Assembly: GCF_036059255.1 (NCBI RefSeq)
Contig: NZ_CP107947.1
Coordinates: 7,806,276-7,870,275 of the forward strand
Direction: 5' to 3'
DNA length: 64,000 bases
Source: Micromonospora sp. NBC_00389
GTDB lineage: Bacteria > Actinomycetota > Actinomycetes > Mycobacteriales > Micromonosporaceae
Both the position numbers and the translations under genes were made by a program. The notes beneath the pieces were generated by a model. It made no database searches. It saw nothing but the letters and a program-made list of their open reading frames with translations, and was not told the DNA's origin. Below, piece by piece: positions 1-7,275 of the stretch. The stretch's first letter is position 1. Each line of letters starts with the position of its first letter.

Positions 1-134
1 CGGGCGTATCCGACGATGTCCTCCGGGTCACGCTCGGCGAGCAGCGCGACAGCCCGCGCGGCGACCGGACCCGGTTCTCCCCCACCGCCGGCACGGGCCT
101 GGTCGATCAGCTGCCAGAAGTCCTCGGTCCTCAT
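1..134 (-). CDS. DUF4240 domain protein, N-terminal part only
   Basis: Reading the minus strand from the ATG at 134, the first 44 codons stay open to the window edge. They begin MRTEDFWQLIDQARAG, the typical N-terminus of DUF4240 proteins, which carry an FWxLIxxAR signature. The family is cytoplasmic and of unknown function, common in actinomycetes. The gene is cut off by the edge and its C-terminus lies outside. It is divergent from the phosphotransferase-like gene at 196, so the two share a short upstream region. The family call rests on the N-terminal motif alone. Confidence 0.6.
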   Translation of the reverse strand, partial: MRTEDFWQLIDQARAGGGGEPGPVAARAVALLAERDPEDIVGYA

Positions 135-195
135 GGCTTGGCAGTCTCGCAGTGTCGCCGCACGCCGCGCACGTACCCCGGGGCAGCATGGTGGG

Positions 196-1185
196 GTGTC
201 GTCCCCCACGCCGTTGCCTCCGGTCCCGTACCACGCGAGTGCGCTGCGCCCGTCGTGGCCGTCGTTGCCGGCGGCGCTGCGGGACGCGATCGCCGACCGG
301 CTCGGCGCGCCGGTGGTCACCGCCAGGGTCGCCGGCGCGGGCTTCACCCGGGGCTTCGCCGCCGTGCTCGGCACCGCCGACGGCGGCCGGGCCTTCGTCA
401 AGGCCGCACCCGCCGCCGAGCAACCGCACCTGGTCGACTGGTACGCCCGGGAGGCCGCGATCCTCGACCGGCTGACGGCCGGCCTGCCGGCGCCCCGCCC
501 CCGGTGGACGCTGTCCGAGGCCGGCTGGTTCGTGCTGTGCACCGACGCCGTCGACGGCCACACGCCGCAGCTGCCCTGGGTACCGGCCGAGCTGGACGCC
601 ACGCTCGCCGGGTACGCCGAGGTCGCCGCCGCGCTGGCCGACCCGCCGGTCGAGCTGACCGCGCTCGGCCTGCCGCACCTGGCCGACCTGGCCCGGTCGG
701 ACATCCTCTGGTGGGAGGAGGTCGCAGCCGGTCGGGAGCCGTCGCCGGTGCTGCCGCCGCCCCTGCGGGACCGGCTGCCCGAGCTGGTGGCGCTGGAGTC
801 CCGCCTCCCCCAGTACGCCGCCGGTGTGACCGGCCTGATCCACGGCGACCTGCGGGTGGACAACGTGCTCATCGGTGCGGACGGCCGGGCCTGGTTCTGC
901 GACTGGACCTGGGTCTGCCACGGGCCGGCCTGGTTCGATCTGGCCGGCCTGCTGATCACCGCGTACGCCGGCGGCCTGGACGCGGACCGGCTCTTCGCCG
1001 CGCACCCGGTGACCGCGGGCGCACCCCCGGACGCGCTGGACGCCACCCTGGCCGCGTTGGCCGGCTACTACCTCACCGGCGCCGCGGCAGCGCCGGTGAC
1101 GGCCTCGCCGCACCTGCCCGCGCACCAGCGGTGGAGTGGCGAGCAGGCACTCGACTGGCTCGCCCACCGCCAGGGCTGGCGGTGA
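196..1185 (+). CDS. APH-family phosphotransferase (aminoglycoside/choline kinase fold)
   Basis: A cytoplasmic small-molecule kinase of about 329 residues. It carries the Brenner motif HGDLRVDNVL near residue 215, with the catalytic Asp and metal-binding Asn, followed by CDWTWVCHGPAWFDL, where DW replaces the usual metal-binding DxD/DFE motif. An N-lobe Lys lies in RAFVKAAP. Homologues are annotated as aminoglycoside phosphotransferases, but the substrate cannot be read from sequence and resistance should not be assumed. The GTG at 196 was chosen because the frame upstream overlaps the divergent DUF4240 gene; no clear ribosome binding site is visible. It precedes rpsT and is probably transcribed alone. 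Confidence 0.7.
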   Translation: MSSPTPLPPVPYHASALRPSWPSLPAALRDAIADRLGAPVVTARVAGAGFTRGFAAVLGTADGGRAFVKAAPAAEQPHLVDWYAREAAILDRLTAGLPAPRPRWTLSEAGWFVLCTDAVDGHTPQLPWVPAELDATLAGYAEVAAALADPPVELTALGLPHLADLARSDILWWEEVAAGREPSPVLPPPLRDRLPELVALESRLPQYAAGVTGLIHGDLRVDNVLIGADGRAWFCDWTWVCHGPAWFDLAGLLITAYAGGLDADRLFAAHPVTAGAPPDALDATLAALAGYYLTGAAAAPVTASPHLPAHQRWSGEQALDWLAHRQGWR

Positions 1186-1257
1186 CCGGCCGGGGCGTAA
1201 ACTTGTCCTCGATGGGCCGGGTGATCGACGCGTTCGGCCGCGCGGTGGCCGGCCGTT

Positions 1258-1286
1258 TTGGCTCGTCCCGGGCGACCTGGTAACCT
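1258..1286 (+). promoter_or_regulatory. Probable housekeeping promoter of rpsT
   Basis: TTGGCT (1258-1263) and TAACCT (1281-1286) are separated by exactly 17 bases, a good match to the actinobacterial main-sigma consensus. Transcription would start near 1293 and give a leader of about 75 bases before rpsT. Confidence 0.65.
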
Positions 1287-1301
1287 GGCTCTTCGCGCAG
1301 C

Positions 1302-1321
1302 GATGACGCATGTTCGTCATC
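1302..1321 (+). promoter_or_regulatory. Hairpin in the rpsT leader
   Basis: A perfect 7-bp stem, GATGACG (1302-1308) with CGTCATC (1315-1321), closes a 6-base loop. GCGC at 1295-1298 and 1324-1327 could extend it. It lies between the predicted transcription start and the rpsT start codon. S20 represses its own translation in E. coli, so an autoregulatory role is possible but is inferred only from position. Confidence 0.4.
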
Positions 1322-1367
1322 CCGCGCATAAGCTGACCAACCCGAGCTATCAAGACGAGGCTGTCGC

Positions 1368-1634
1368 GTGGCGAACATCAAGTCCCAGATCAAGCGCAAC
1401 CGGCAGAACGAGAAGGCCCGGCTGCGCAACAAGTCGGTCAAGTCGTCGCTGAAGACCGCCGTCCGGAAGTTCAACGAGGCTGCTGAGGCCGGTGACGTCG
1501 AGAAGGCCACCGCGCTGATGCAGGACGCCTCGCGCAAGCTGGACAAGGCCGTCAGCAAGGGCGTGATCCACTCCAACCAGGCCGCGAACCGCAAGTCCGC
1601 GATCGCCAAGCGCGTGGTGGCTCTCTCCGCCTGA
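1368..1634 (+). CDS. rpsT: 30S ribosomal protein S20
   Basis: A complete 88-residue S20, the normal length, starting [18 protein letters not shown] and rich in Lys, Arg and Ala. It binds 16S rRNA early in 30S assembly. The GTG start at 1368 is preceded by GACGAGG at a suitable distance. It has its own promoter and intrinsic terminator and is transcribed opposite to the holA-comEC-comEA genes, the same arrangement as in Mycobacterium tuberculosis (rpsT Rv2412 beside holA Rv2413c). Confidence 0.97.
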   Translation: MANIKSQIKRNRQNEKARLRNKSVKSSLKTAVRKFNEAAEAGDVEKATALMQDASRKLDKAVSKGVIHSNQAANRKSAIAKRVVALSA

Positions 1635-1650
1635 CGACTCACCGTCAGAC

Positions 1651-2139
1651 CTATTCGGAAAGCCCCGGACTCCGGTCCGGGGCTTCCGTGTGTCCAGCCT
1701 CGGTCGCTGGCGTCGGTCGGTCCGCCCGGTCCGGACGGCGAACAGGCCGCGCCGGATCGGCGTCGATCACCACGCCGGTGACGCTGTGCGAGATCCACTC
1801 CACCCGGGCCCGGCCGACAACCGGCTCCATCTGGCGGCGGAAGCGGTCCCGTTCCTGCTCGGGCACGAGCGCGGCGGAGCGGACCACGATCGCGGCCACC
1901 ATGTCGTTGAGTTTGACCATCACCGCCACCACGGCCGGCAGCACCAGCACGGACCACCAGGTGACCAGCTCGGCGAGGGCGAGCAGTGCGGCCAGCGCGA
2001 TGGTGCCCTCGAAGAAGAGAAAGCAGAGCACCCCGCCGGGGTTGACGAACCGCAGGTTGAGGAGCCGGGCGTAGAGCGGCCGGTAACGCTCCTCATCGGC
2101 GGGGATGGTGGCCCACGCCGTACGGTTCGGCCCGGTCAC
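1651..2139 (-). CDS. Small membrane protein coupled to holA
   Basis: About 162 residues with two adjacent hydrophobic helices around residues 38-82 (VLCFLFFEGTIALAALLAL, then WWSVLVLPAVVAVMVKL) and charged ends. I do not recognise a named family. The start is the GTG at 2139, whose sequence GTGA overlaps the holA stop, so translation is probably coupled. The C-terminal tail is Arg/Asp/Pro rich and its codons run into the rpsT terminator. Conserved small membrane proteins often follow holA in actinomycetes, but no role is established. Confidence 0.7.
   Translation of the reverse strand: MTGPNRTAWATIPADEERYRPLYARLLNLRFVNPGGVLCFLFFEGTIALAALLALAELVTWWSVLVLPAVVAVMVKLNDMVAAIVVRSAALVPEQERDRFRRQMEPVVGRARVEWISHSVTGVVIDADPARPVRRPDRADRPTPATEAGHTEAPDRSPGLSE
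1660..1685 (+). terminator. Intrinsic terminator after rpsT
   Basis: AAGCCCCGGAC (1660-1670) pairs with GTCCGGGGCTT (1675-1685) over a very short loop, 25 bases after the rpsT stop. It overlaps the last codons of the convergent gene ending at 1651, so it may work in both directions. Confidence 0.75.
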
Positions 2140-3107
2140 CGGCCGCTGCCCTGCCGGGCCGCCGCGACCGAGAAGACGGCACGCTCCAGGGCGTACGCCC
2201 GATCGTCCGAGCCGCCCTTGACGGCCGCGTTGCACTCGGCGGCGACCTGCATGGCCCGAACCAGGCCCTCAGGCGTCCAGCCGCGCCCCTGTCGCTGCGC
2301 CCGCTCGATCTTCCAGGCCGGCATGCCGAGACTGCTGGCGAGCTGGTACGGGTTGCCCCGCCCGGCCGACGCCACCCGGGCCACCGTGCGCACCCCGTCG
2401 GCCAGGGCGTCGGCGATGGGCACCGGGTCGACCCCGACGTGCAGGGCCCAGCGCAGCGCCTCCAGAGCCGCCGGCACGTCGCCGACCATGGTGGCGTCCG
2501 CCACCGTGAAGCCGGTCACCTCGACCCGACCCCGGTAGTAGCGGGAGACCGTGTCGGCGCTGATCCGCCCGTCGGTGTCGGCGATCAGTTGGGAGCAGGC
2601 GGCGGCCAGCTCGCGCAGGTCGTTGCCGACCGCCGCGATCAGCGCCTCGGCGGCGTCGTCGGTGCATTTGCCACCGGCCCGGCGAATCTCGTCGCGGACG
2701 AAGGCCAGCCGCTCGCGGTGCCCCTTGAGCTTCGCCGCCGGGACCACCGTCGCGCCCGCCGCCCGCAGCCCGTCGGCGAATGCCTTGCCCTTGGCAGCGC
2801 CCAAATGCAGCACCAGCAGCTGAACCTCCGGGTCGGGGTTCTTCGCGTACGCGAGCAGCGCGGTGACCAGGTCCTTGCGGGCATCCTGGCCGGAGCGCAG
2901 GATGAGCAGCCGCCGCCCGCCGAACAGCGACGGGCTGAGCATCTCGGCGATCTCGCCGACGGTGAGCGCGCTCGCCTGGTACTCGCGGACGTCCACCTCG
3001 GGGTCGACGCTGCGGACCCTCGCGATCGCTTCGGTCACGGCGCGCGTGGCGAGCAGTTCCTCATCGCCGAGGACGAGCAGAATGGGGGCGAGGCTGGCGG
3101 GGGTCAC
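2136..3107 (-). CDS. holA: DNA polymerase III subunit delta
   Basis: The delta subunit opens the beta sliding clamp within the clamp-loader complex. The protein shows the HolA start PILLVLGDEELLATRAV, the core around LFGGRRLLILRSG, and the C-terminal clamp-loader collar domain ending near ALERAVFSVA. The start is uncertain. The GTG at 3107 gives VTPASLAPILLVLGDEELL (323 residues, normal size) and has a GAATAT -10-like box seven bases upstream; the ATG at 3116 is the alternative. The downstream membrane-protein gene overlaps its stop (GTGA). In related genomes comEC lies directly upstream; here a foreign gene at 3323 separates them. Confidence 0.93.
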   Translation of the reverse strand: MTPASLAPILLVLGDEELLATRAVTEAIARVRSVDPEVDVREYQASALTVGEIAEMLSPSLFGGRRLLILRSGQDARKDLVTALLAYAKNPDPEVQLLVLHLGAAKGKAFADGLRAAGATVVPAAKLKGHRERLAFVRDEIRRAGGKCTDDAAEALIAAVGNDLRELAAACSQLIADTDGRISADTVSRYYRGRVEVTGFTVADATMVGDVPAALEALRWALHVGVDPVPIADALADGVRTVARVASAGRGNPYQLASSLGMPAWKIERAQRQGRGWTPEGLVRAMQVAAECNAAVKGGSDDRAYALERAVFSVAAARQGSGR

Positions 3108-3182
3108 GCCGCCCATATTCGCACGGCCCACGGTGGGATCGTGCCTGGTCATTCGCCGCTCACTCGGCGCAGCCCGCACTCA

Positions 3183-3240
3183 GTGCAAATCCCGACATTT
3201 ATCGCATTTCATTATCTAATGCATAAGACGGCAGACGTGA
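3183..3240. promoter_or_regulatory. AT-rich region between divergent genes
   Basis: The 3108-3322 gap holds no gene but contains an island unusually rich in A and T. It includes GCATT (3204-3208) and AATGC (3218-3222) as an inverted repeat around TCATTATCT. It probably carries the promoters of holA or the gene at 3323. No specific -35/-10 pair can be assigned with confidence. Confidence 0.35.
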
Positions 3241-3322
3241 ACGGCAACAGCACCAGCGAGCGCTGATGTCGAGGCCATGTCGTGCGTAGCGTCCGATGCA
3301 CTGAAGTGCTTCGATTACCCGG

Positions 3323-4057
3323 GTGAGAAACGCATCCCGGCTCTCGATCGCGGCGGCCATCGCAGTCGGCACGGCGGGCTACTTCGTTCCGACGCCGTGG
3401 TCTGTCGTCGCGGTCGCGCTCGACCTCCTCCTGCTGTCGACGGCTGTACTCCTCACCAGGGTCGGACGCCGTGCGAACGTCGTCGAACCCGGACGCAGCG
3501 CGAACATCGTCGAAGCGAGAAGGTTGGAGGACGTCCCTCCGATCGGCCAGCGCCCCGGCCATGTTGGCGAGCACGACCAGGGGACGAGCGAGACCCGGCC
3601 GGGCGACGGAGATATCCGGGTGGGGAGCGCTCCGTGGCGCGGCACCACCGCACCGCCGCCCCCACCTCCGCTGGACGACCTGCCTGAGCCATGGTTCCCA
3701 CCAACCACCGACGCGCCGCCGTCGTATCCGCACGAGACCGGGCCGGCACCATGGGGGAGACCGCCAGAACGACCTGCCGCACGGCCGAGCGAGGCAGGTC
3801 CCCGATTCCGTGCGTCGCAGGCACGCGACTCCCACTCGGCGACCAGCCGGGTCCGGCGACCGGAGGCGCCTGCGTCGAGCGTTTCCACGCGGGCCACGGT
3901 GGCGGCTCACTCGCCGACACCTGACGAGATGCTGAGGGGCATCACGACGATCGTGGAGACCACCCGCAGGGGCCAGCAGTCCCAGATCTGGTGGTTCCTG
4001 GCCGGGGTCGCCGCATCGATCCCCGCAGGCATCCTGGTCAACCTCCTCACCGGCTGA
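3323..4057 (+). CDS. Hypothetical protein with N- and C-terminal membrane segments
   Basis: 244 residues. The N-terminus has two hydrophobic stretches (about residues 8-46). A long Pro-, Arg- and Asp-rich linker follows, including a PPPPPPL run. The C-terminal 30 residues hold another helix (WWFLAGVAASIPAGILVNLLTG) that could span the membrane. The middle is low complexity and I recognise no family. It starts at GTG 3323 without a strong ribosome binding site. It sits between holA and comEC, genes normally adjacent, so it is probably an insertion. It converges on the comEC remnant, with 14 bases between the stop codons. Confidence 0.55.
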   Translation: MRNASRLSIAAAIAVGTAGYFVPTPWSVVAVALDLLLLSTAVLLTRVGRRANVVEPGRSANIVEARRLEDVPPIGQRPGHVGEHDQGTSETRPGDGDIRVGSAPWRGTTAPPPPPPLDDLPEPWFPPTTDAPPSYPHETGPAPWGRPPERPAARPSEAGPRFRASQARDSHSATSRVRRPEAPASSVSTRATVAAHSPTPDEMLRGITTIVETTRRGQQSQIWWFLAGVAASIPAGILVNLLTG

Positions 4058-4071
4058 CCGGCGCCCGGCCG

Positions 4072-4311
4072 TCAGGGGCGCTGACCCGCCGGCACGCACC
4101 GGCGGACCACGGCCAGGCCATCGCCCGCCCGGATCGCCGCCAGGTCCCCGTCGGTGTCGGTCCGCAACACCCGGACACCGCCCCTGCTCAGCCGGGCGAG
4201 CAGCCCCGGATTCGAGTGCCCGTAGGTGTTGCCGGTGCCCACCGGCACCAGGGCGACGGCCGGCCGGACGGCGTCGAGAAACCCCGGATCCTGGCACGCC
4301 GAGCCGTGGTG
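4072..4311 (-). pseudogene. comEC: comEC 3' remnant (C-terminal metallo-hydrolase end)
   Basis: This frame encodes HHGSACQDPGF, then VALVPVGTGNTYGHSNP and VRVLRTDTDGDLAAI, then a TGA at 4072-4074. These are characteristic of the last 80 or so residues of ComEC, including the HHGS metal motif of its beta-lactamase-like domain. ComEC is the inner-membrane DNA-uptake channel. Upstream of the HHGS the sequence changes into a fragment of a replication-relaxation protein, so this end is separated from the N-terminal half at 5622-6290. The whole central competence domain is missing. Confidence 0.8.
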
Positions 4312-4747
4312 CCACCAGTGCAGTGCCGTGTCGGGGTGGGTGCGGGCGTGGCAGCGAGGTCAATGAAGACCTGGTTGCCACCGAGCAGGTGCGGCAGGTC
4401 CGGCCGGCCGGTGAGGGGTTGCTTGCGGCGGCGGGCCTGGTCGCGGCGGGGTGGACCAAGGCCACGTTGGGCGTGAACGTGTCCGTAGCCGAGTTGGTCC
4501 AGGACTAGTGGTACGGGTGCGAGCCGCCGTAGGCCCGGTTGGGTCGAAACCGGTCTGTCGCGCGCAGGACGGTGAGGCGGCGTAGTCGGCGTTGGGCGAA
4601 GTCCAGGGACGGGAACAGTGCGGTGGCGATCTGGTCGGTGGTGAGGACGCCGTGGTCGTAGAGCCAGCCGAGGAGCTGGTCGTCGCGGGCGGTGATGCTG
4701 GCCTGTAGACGCAGCAGCGGGTCCGGAGCCGGTAGCGGTTTACGCAT
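4312..4747 (-). pseudogene. Replication-relaxation family protein, truncated and frameshifted
   Basis: From the ATG at 4747 the protein reads MRKPLPAPDP, then LLGWLYDHGVLTTDQIATAL and FPSLDFAQRRLRRL: the winged-helix N-terminus of the Replic_Relax family found in actinomycete conjugative elements and plasmids. After GGSHPYH the frame meets a stop. The expected continuation (LDQLGYGHVHAQRGLG, LPHLLGGNQVFIDLA) is in another frame, and the expected ARTHPDTALHWW in yet another. There are thus at least two frame-disrupting changes, the second apparently a single lost C near 4353. The gene stops abruptly where comEC resumes at about 4311. It is non-functional. Confidence 0.75.
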
Positions 4748-4820
4748 GGGCGGCCCTTGGGGGGACACCCCACACCGGTAGCGGTTTACGCATGGGCGGC
4801 CCCTGGGGGGACACCCCACA
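4729..4820. repeat. 46-bp tandem repeat over a translation start
   Basis: Two adjacent copies (4729-4774 and 4775-4820) differ by one base (CCCTT versus CCCCT). Each contains, on the minus strand, an ATG followed by the codons for RKPLP. The downstream copy is the start of the replication-relaxation gene. The upstream copy gives a 17-residue reading frame, MRKPLPVWGVPPRAAHA, whose TAA overlaps the main ATG region. Confidence 0.8.
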
Positions 4821-5061
4821 CATGAGGGTGTGTCTGGAGCCGCGCCGGACTCCTGAGAGGGGGTCTGGCCTGGGCTGTGAGCGGGATCGGGGGGTCGGTT
4901 CGGGGGTCAGTGTCAAGACGGACGGTGCAACGGGGATCGACACCGACGTCGGCACGGCCAGCAACACCGGTTCCGCTGAAACGATGGTGTGGAAGGTTGT
5001 GCGCCCCGGGTCGGTGACGGCCCTGGTGGCGCGGGTGGGGGTCGCTGAGCTGGTTCAGCAT
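4786..5061 (-). pseudogene. Small decayed gene of the conjugative element
   Basis: An ATG at 5061 follows a strong ribosome binding site (AAAGGAG, seven bases upstream), so a gene once started here. The frame from this ATG is Pro/His/Arg-rich and atypical. A more natural composition (HTIVSAEPVLLAVPTSVSIP) is found in a second frame over the same bases. This suggests an early frameshift in a small protein gene located between the DUF2637 and replication-relaxation genes. No family is recognised. Confidence 0.3.
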
Positions 5062-5168
5062 GCTTGTTACTCCTTTGAGGAACGGAATGCGGGATGGATG
5101 GCGAGGCGTGCGCTGGTCACCCTGCCGCCGGGCGGGACGGTGTTCGCTCTGCCAGGTCGGGTCAGGTT

Positions 5169-5279
5169 CTGTCAGGAGGCGGGTTTCCTGACAGACGCGT
5201 GTGCTGGTCTCACGTCAACGGCTCGGTCTGACAGAAGTGACGGATTGTGGTTCTGTCACGCCGCCTCCCGGTGTGACAG
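5169..5279. repeat. Cluster of TGACAG/CTGTCA inverted repeats
   Basis: Three overlapping inverted repeats share the same hexamer: CTGTCAGGA (5169-5177) with TCCTGACAG (5186-5194); TGACAGAA (5229-5236) with TTCTGTCA (5251-5258); and CTGTCAC (5253-5259) with GTGACAG (5273-5279). They span the end of the DUF2637 fragment and the gap before the next start codon. Repeated motifs of this kind usually bind a regulator or mark a transfer or replication site. Confidence 0.6.
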
Positions 5280-6290
5280 GTCCGGCGCGGGTGGGGTGGT
5301 CTCGGCGCGCAGAGCGCGCACGAGCGTGGAGGCGGTGGCGTTGGACAGTTGGTGCCCGTCCGCGCGCAACTGTCGGGCGAGGGCCTTGCGGGACAGCGGT
5401 GTCCCCTCGGCGGTCAGGGTGCGGGCGGCGGTCCGGGCGGCCGGGACCAGCGCGGCGATCTCCGGACCCCGGTCCCGGACAGTCGGGTCGTGGGCCCGTC
5501 GGTCCGGGACCGCCGGGTCCTGGTCCGCCGGGGCGGGGACTGCGGTGGTGGAGTCCCGGACCGGGGCAGTGTTCGCCGGGACCGGAAGTGGCGGTGCGGG
5601 GACCGGCTTGTGGGTGCGCGTCCCAGCGGCGCGCTGCGCCCAGGACGGCACACCGTGCCGCAGGGGTGGGCCGCTGGTGCTGAGCACCGCAGCGGTGAGG
5701 TCACCTCCGCGCGGGACGCCGAGCCGACCCTCGGCGGTGAGGCGCTGCCCCGGCAGCAACCCCCGCCAGGCCGGGTCGGTGGCCAGAATCAGCAACCGCA
5801 CCGATGCTTCGACCCGTCGGCCGTCCGGGCCGGTGAGTCGCACCAGCTCGGTCGGCACCAGCAGCATGCCTGGGCGCGCGGCGGACCGGATCGGACGCGG
5901 ATCGTCCCGGACGACCAGGTCAGCGGTGACCGGGGCGCGCTGCTCGGCCAGGACGCGGATCGGCTGCGCGTCCCGGACGACGAGCCGGGCGGCGGTGGCC
6001 GTCGCACCGCAGACCACGCCGAGGCCGACCGCGACAGCGATCCAGCCGTACCGGCGGGCGGCGGCCCGGGGATGGCCGAGGCGGCCGAGCAGGTGCAGGG
6101 CGCTCAACGCCGTCAGGCCGGCGGCTGTGCCGCCCAGCACCAGGACCGGCCGGGCGCCGAGGTGCAGGCCGGCGAGCGCGCTGAGCCAGGTGGCCACGGC
6201 GAGCCCGGCCAGCCGCAGGTCCGGTGGTTGGGTCTGACCTTGGGCAACGCTCAAGCCGCCCGGCGCACTGACGATGGAATGGCCCCTCAC
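5256..6290 (-). pseudogene. comEC: Chimeric reading frame: ComEC N-terminus joined to a DUF2637 C-terminus
   Basis: The first ~223 of 344 residues are the ComEC N-terminal region: membrane helices near residues 28-65 and 83-102, then the DUF4131-type beta domain (VLAEQRAPVTADLVVRDDPR, LLPGQRLTAEGRL). After SWAQRAAG the sequence becomes a Pro-rich linker and then AALVPAARTAARTLTAEG, PLSRKALARQLRADG and TASTLVRALRAE, the C-terminal helix-turn-helix-like end of DUF2637 transfer proteins. The frame is open across the join. The start GTG at 6290 overlaps the comEA stop (GTGA), the original com operon coupling. Without the competence domain it cannot act as a DNA channel; whether a chimeric membrane protein is made is unknown. 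Confidence 0.75.
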
Positions 6291-7116
6291 ACCGTCACCA
6301 GATCCTTGAGCTGCTCGTAGCGGGCGTCGCCGATCCCGTCGACCTGGCGCAGGTCGCCGACGGACTTGAACCCGCCGTGCTGATCCCTGTGCGTGAGGAT
6401 CCGCTGGGCGAGGACCGGCCCGACCCCAGGCAACGCGTCGAGCTGCCCAGCGTGGCGGTGTTGAGGTTCAGCGGCTCGGCGGCGGGTGCCGCCCCACCCA
6501 CCGCCGGGCCGGCCGCACCGCCCGGCACCGGCGGTGGCGTCACCCCCACCACGATCAGCTCCCCGTCGGTGAGCTTGCGGGCGGGATTGAGCAACGCCAC
6601 GTCGACACCGGGCAGCGCGCCGCCGGCCGCCTGCACCGCGTCGGCGAGGCGGGATCCGGCCGGCAACCGCACCAGCCCGGGTCGACGGACCTTGCCGGCG
6701 ACCGCCACCACCAGCTCGCCGGTGCCGGAGGCGCTGGGGTCACCCGCCGAGGTGGCCGGAGCGGCCTCGCTGGCCAGCGGGGCGACCGGCTCCTGCTGCG
6801 GCCGGGACCGCCAGGCCCAACCGGCGGCACCCAGCACGACCACCGCGGCGACGACCGCCAGCGCCCGCACGCCGCGCCGCCCCGGGTCGAACGCCCCGGG
6901 ACCGGGCAGCCGCGAACCCGGCCCGGCCGCGAGGCCGTCCGGCCCCGGGGGCACGCCCGCGTCCGGCTCTATAAGCGGCCCAGCCCGGGGCGGCAACGCG
7001 CCGACCAGAGGTACGCCCGCGAACGGCGTCTCAGCCGGGGGTGGCAGCACGCCGACCGGCGGGACAGTCAGCCGGTGCAGGCGCTGGCGTACCTCTGTCT
7101 CCTCGTCGTGCGGCAC
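6287..7116 (-). pseudogene. comEA: comEA, DNA-uptake receptor, frameshifted in the HhH domain
   Basis: ComEA is a membrane-anchored double-strand DNA receptor. The protein has a Pro/Gly-rich cytoplasmic N-terminus, one membrane helix (ALAVVAAVVVLGAAGWAW, about residues 84-101), the SLBB-like domain (ELVVAVAGKVRRPGLVRLPA) and the start of the helix-hairpin-helix domain (EPLNLNTATL). There the frame breaks at about 6445-6449. In the next frame the normal end follows (GQLDALPGVGPVLAQRIL, GGFKSVGDLRQVDGIGDARY) to a TGA at 6287-6289 that overlaps the comEC start. Adding one base would restore the gene. It is either a true pseudogene or a consensus error. Confidence 0.8.
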
Positions 7117-7275
7117 GACGCGACGCTATGGCGACGGACGGCGTGGCGGGACGTGCTGGCATCGCCCTGTGGATAAGTAACGCCAGTGTGGACAGAGCCC
7201 TGATCATCGTCGGATCTGCTACGGGGCCAGCAGCACGGACATCGATCGCCGTGCGATCGTGCCGGGGGGCGGTGG

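Larger units (their letters stand above)
4312..5621 (-). mobile_element. Decayed integrative conjugative element inside comEC
   Basis: Between the two comEC halves lie, in transcription order, the C-terminal part of a DUF2637 (SpdB-like) protein, a small decayed reading frame, and the N-terminal part of a replication-relaxation protein. This is the gene content of actinomycete integrative and conjugative elements. There is no integrase, FtsK/TraB ATPase or attachment-site repeat. The boundaries are read from where the protein similarity switches: about 5621 (comEC ...SWAQRAAG to TRTHKP) and about 4311 (...LHWW to HHGSACQ). Confidence 0.65.

Noticed and set aside
196..1185. Antibiotic resistance gene
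   Set aside because: The fold is shared by many metabolic kinases; no residue pattern specific to a known aminoglycoside or macrolide kinase was seen.
4312..5621. Direct repeats (att sites) flanking the element remnant
   Set aside because: No repeated sequence was found at the two junctions, and no tRNA gene is nearby; the ends look like deletion joins rather than site-specific recombination products.
4792..6237. Plus-strand frame across the element remnant
   Set aside because: No domain, no ribosome binding site, and recognisable comEC and DUF2637 sequence lies on the minus strand.
7117..7275. Possible small gene between comEA and the reductase gene
   Set aside because: Only short frames without ribosome binding sites; nothing supported in this gap.
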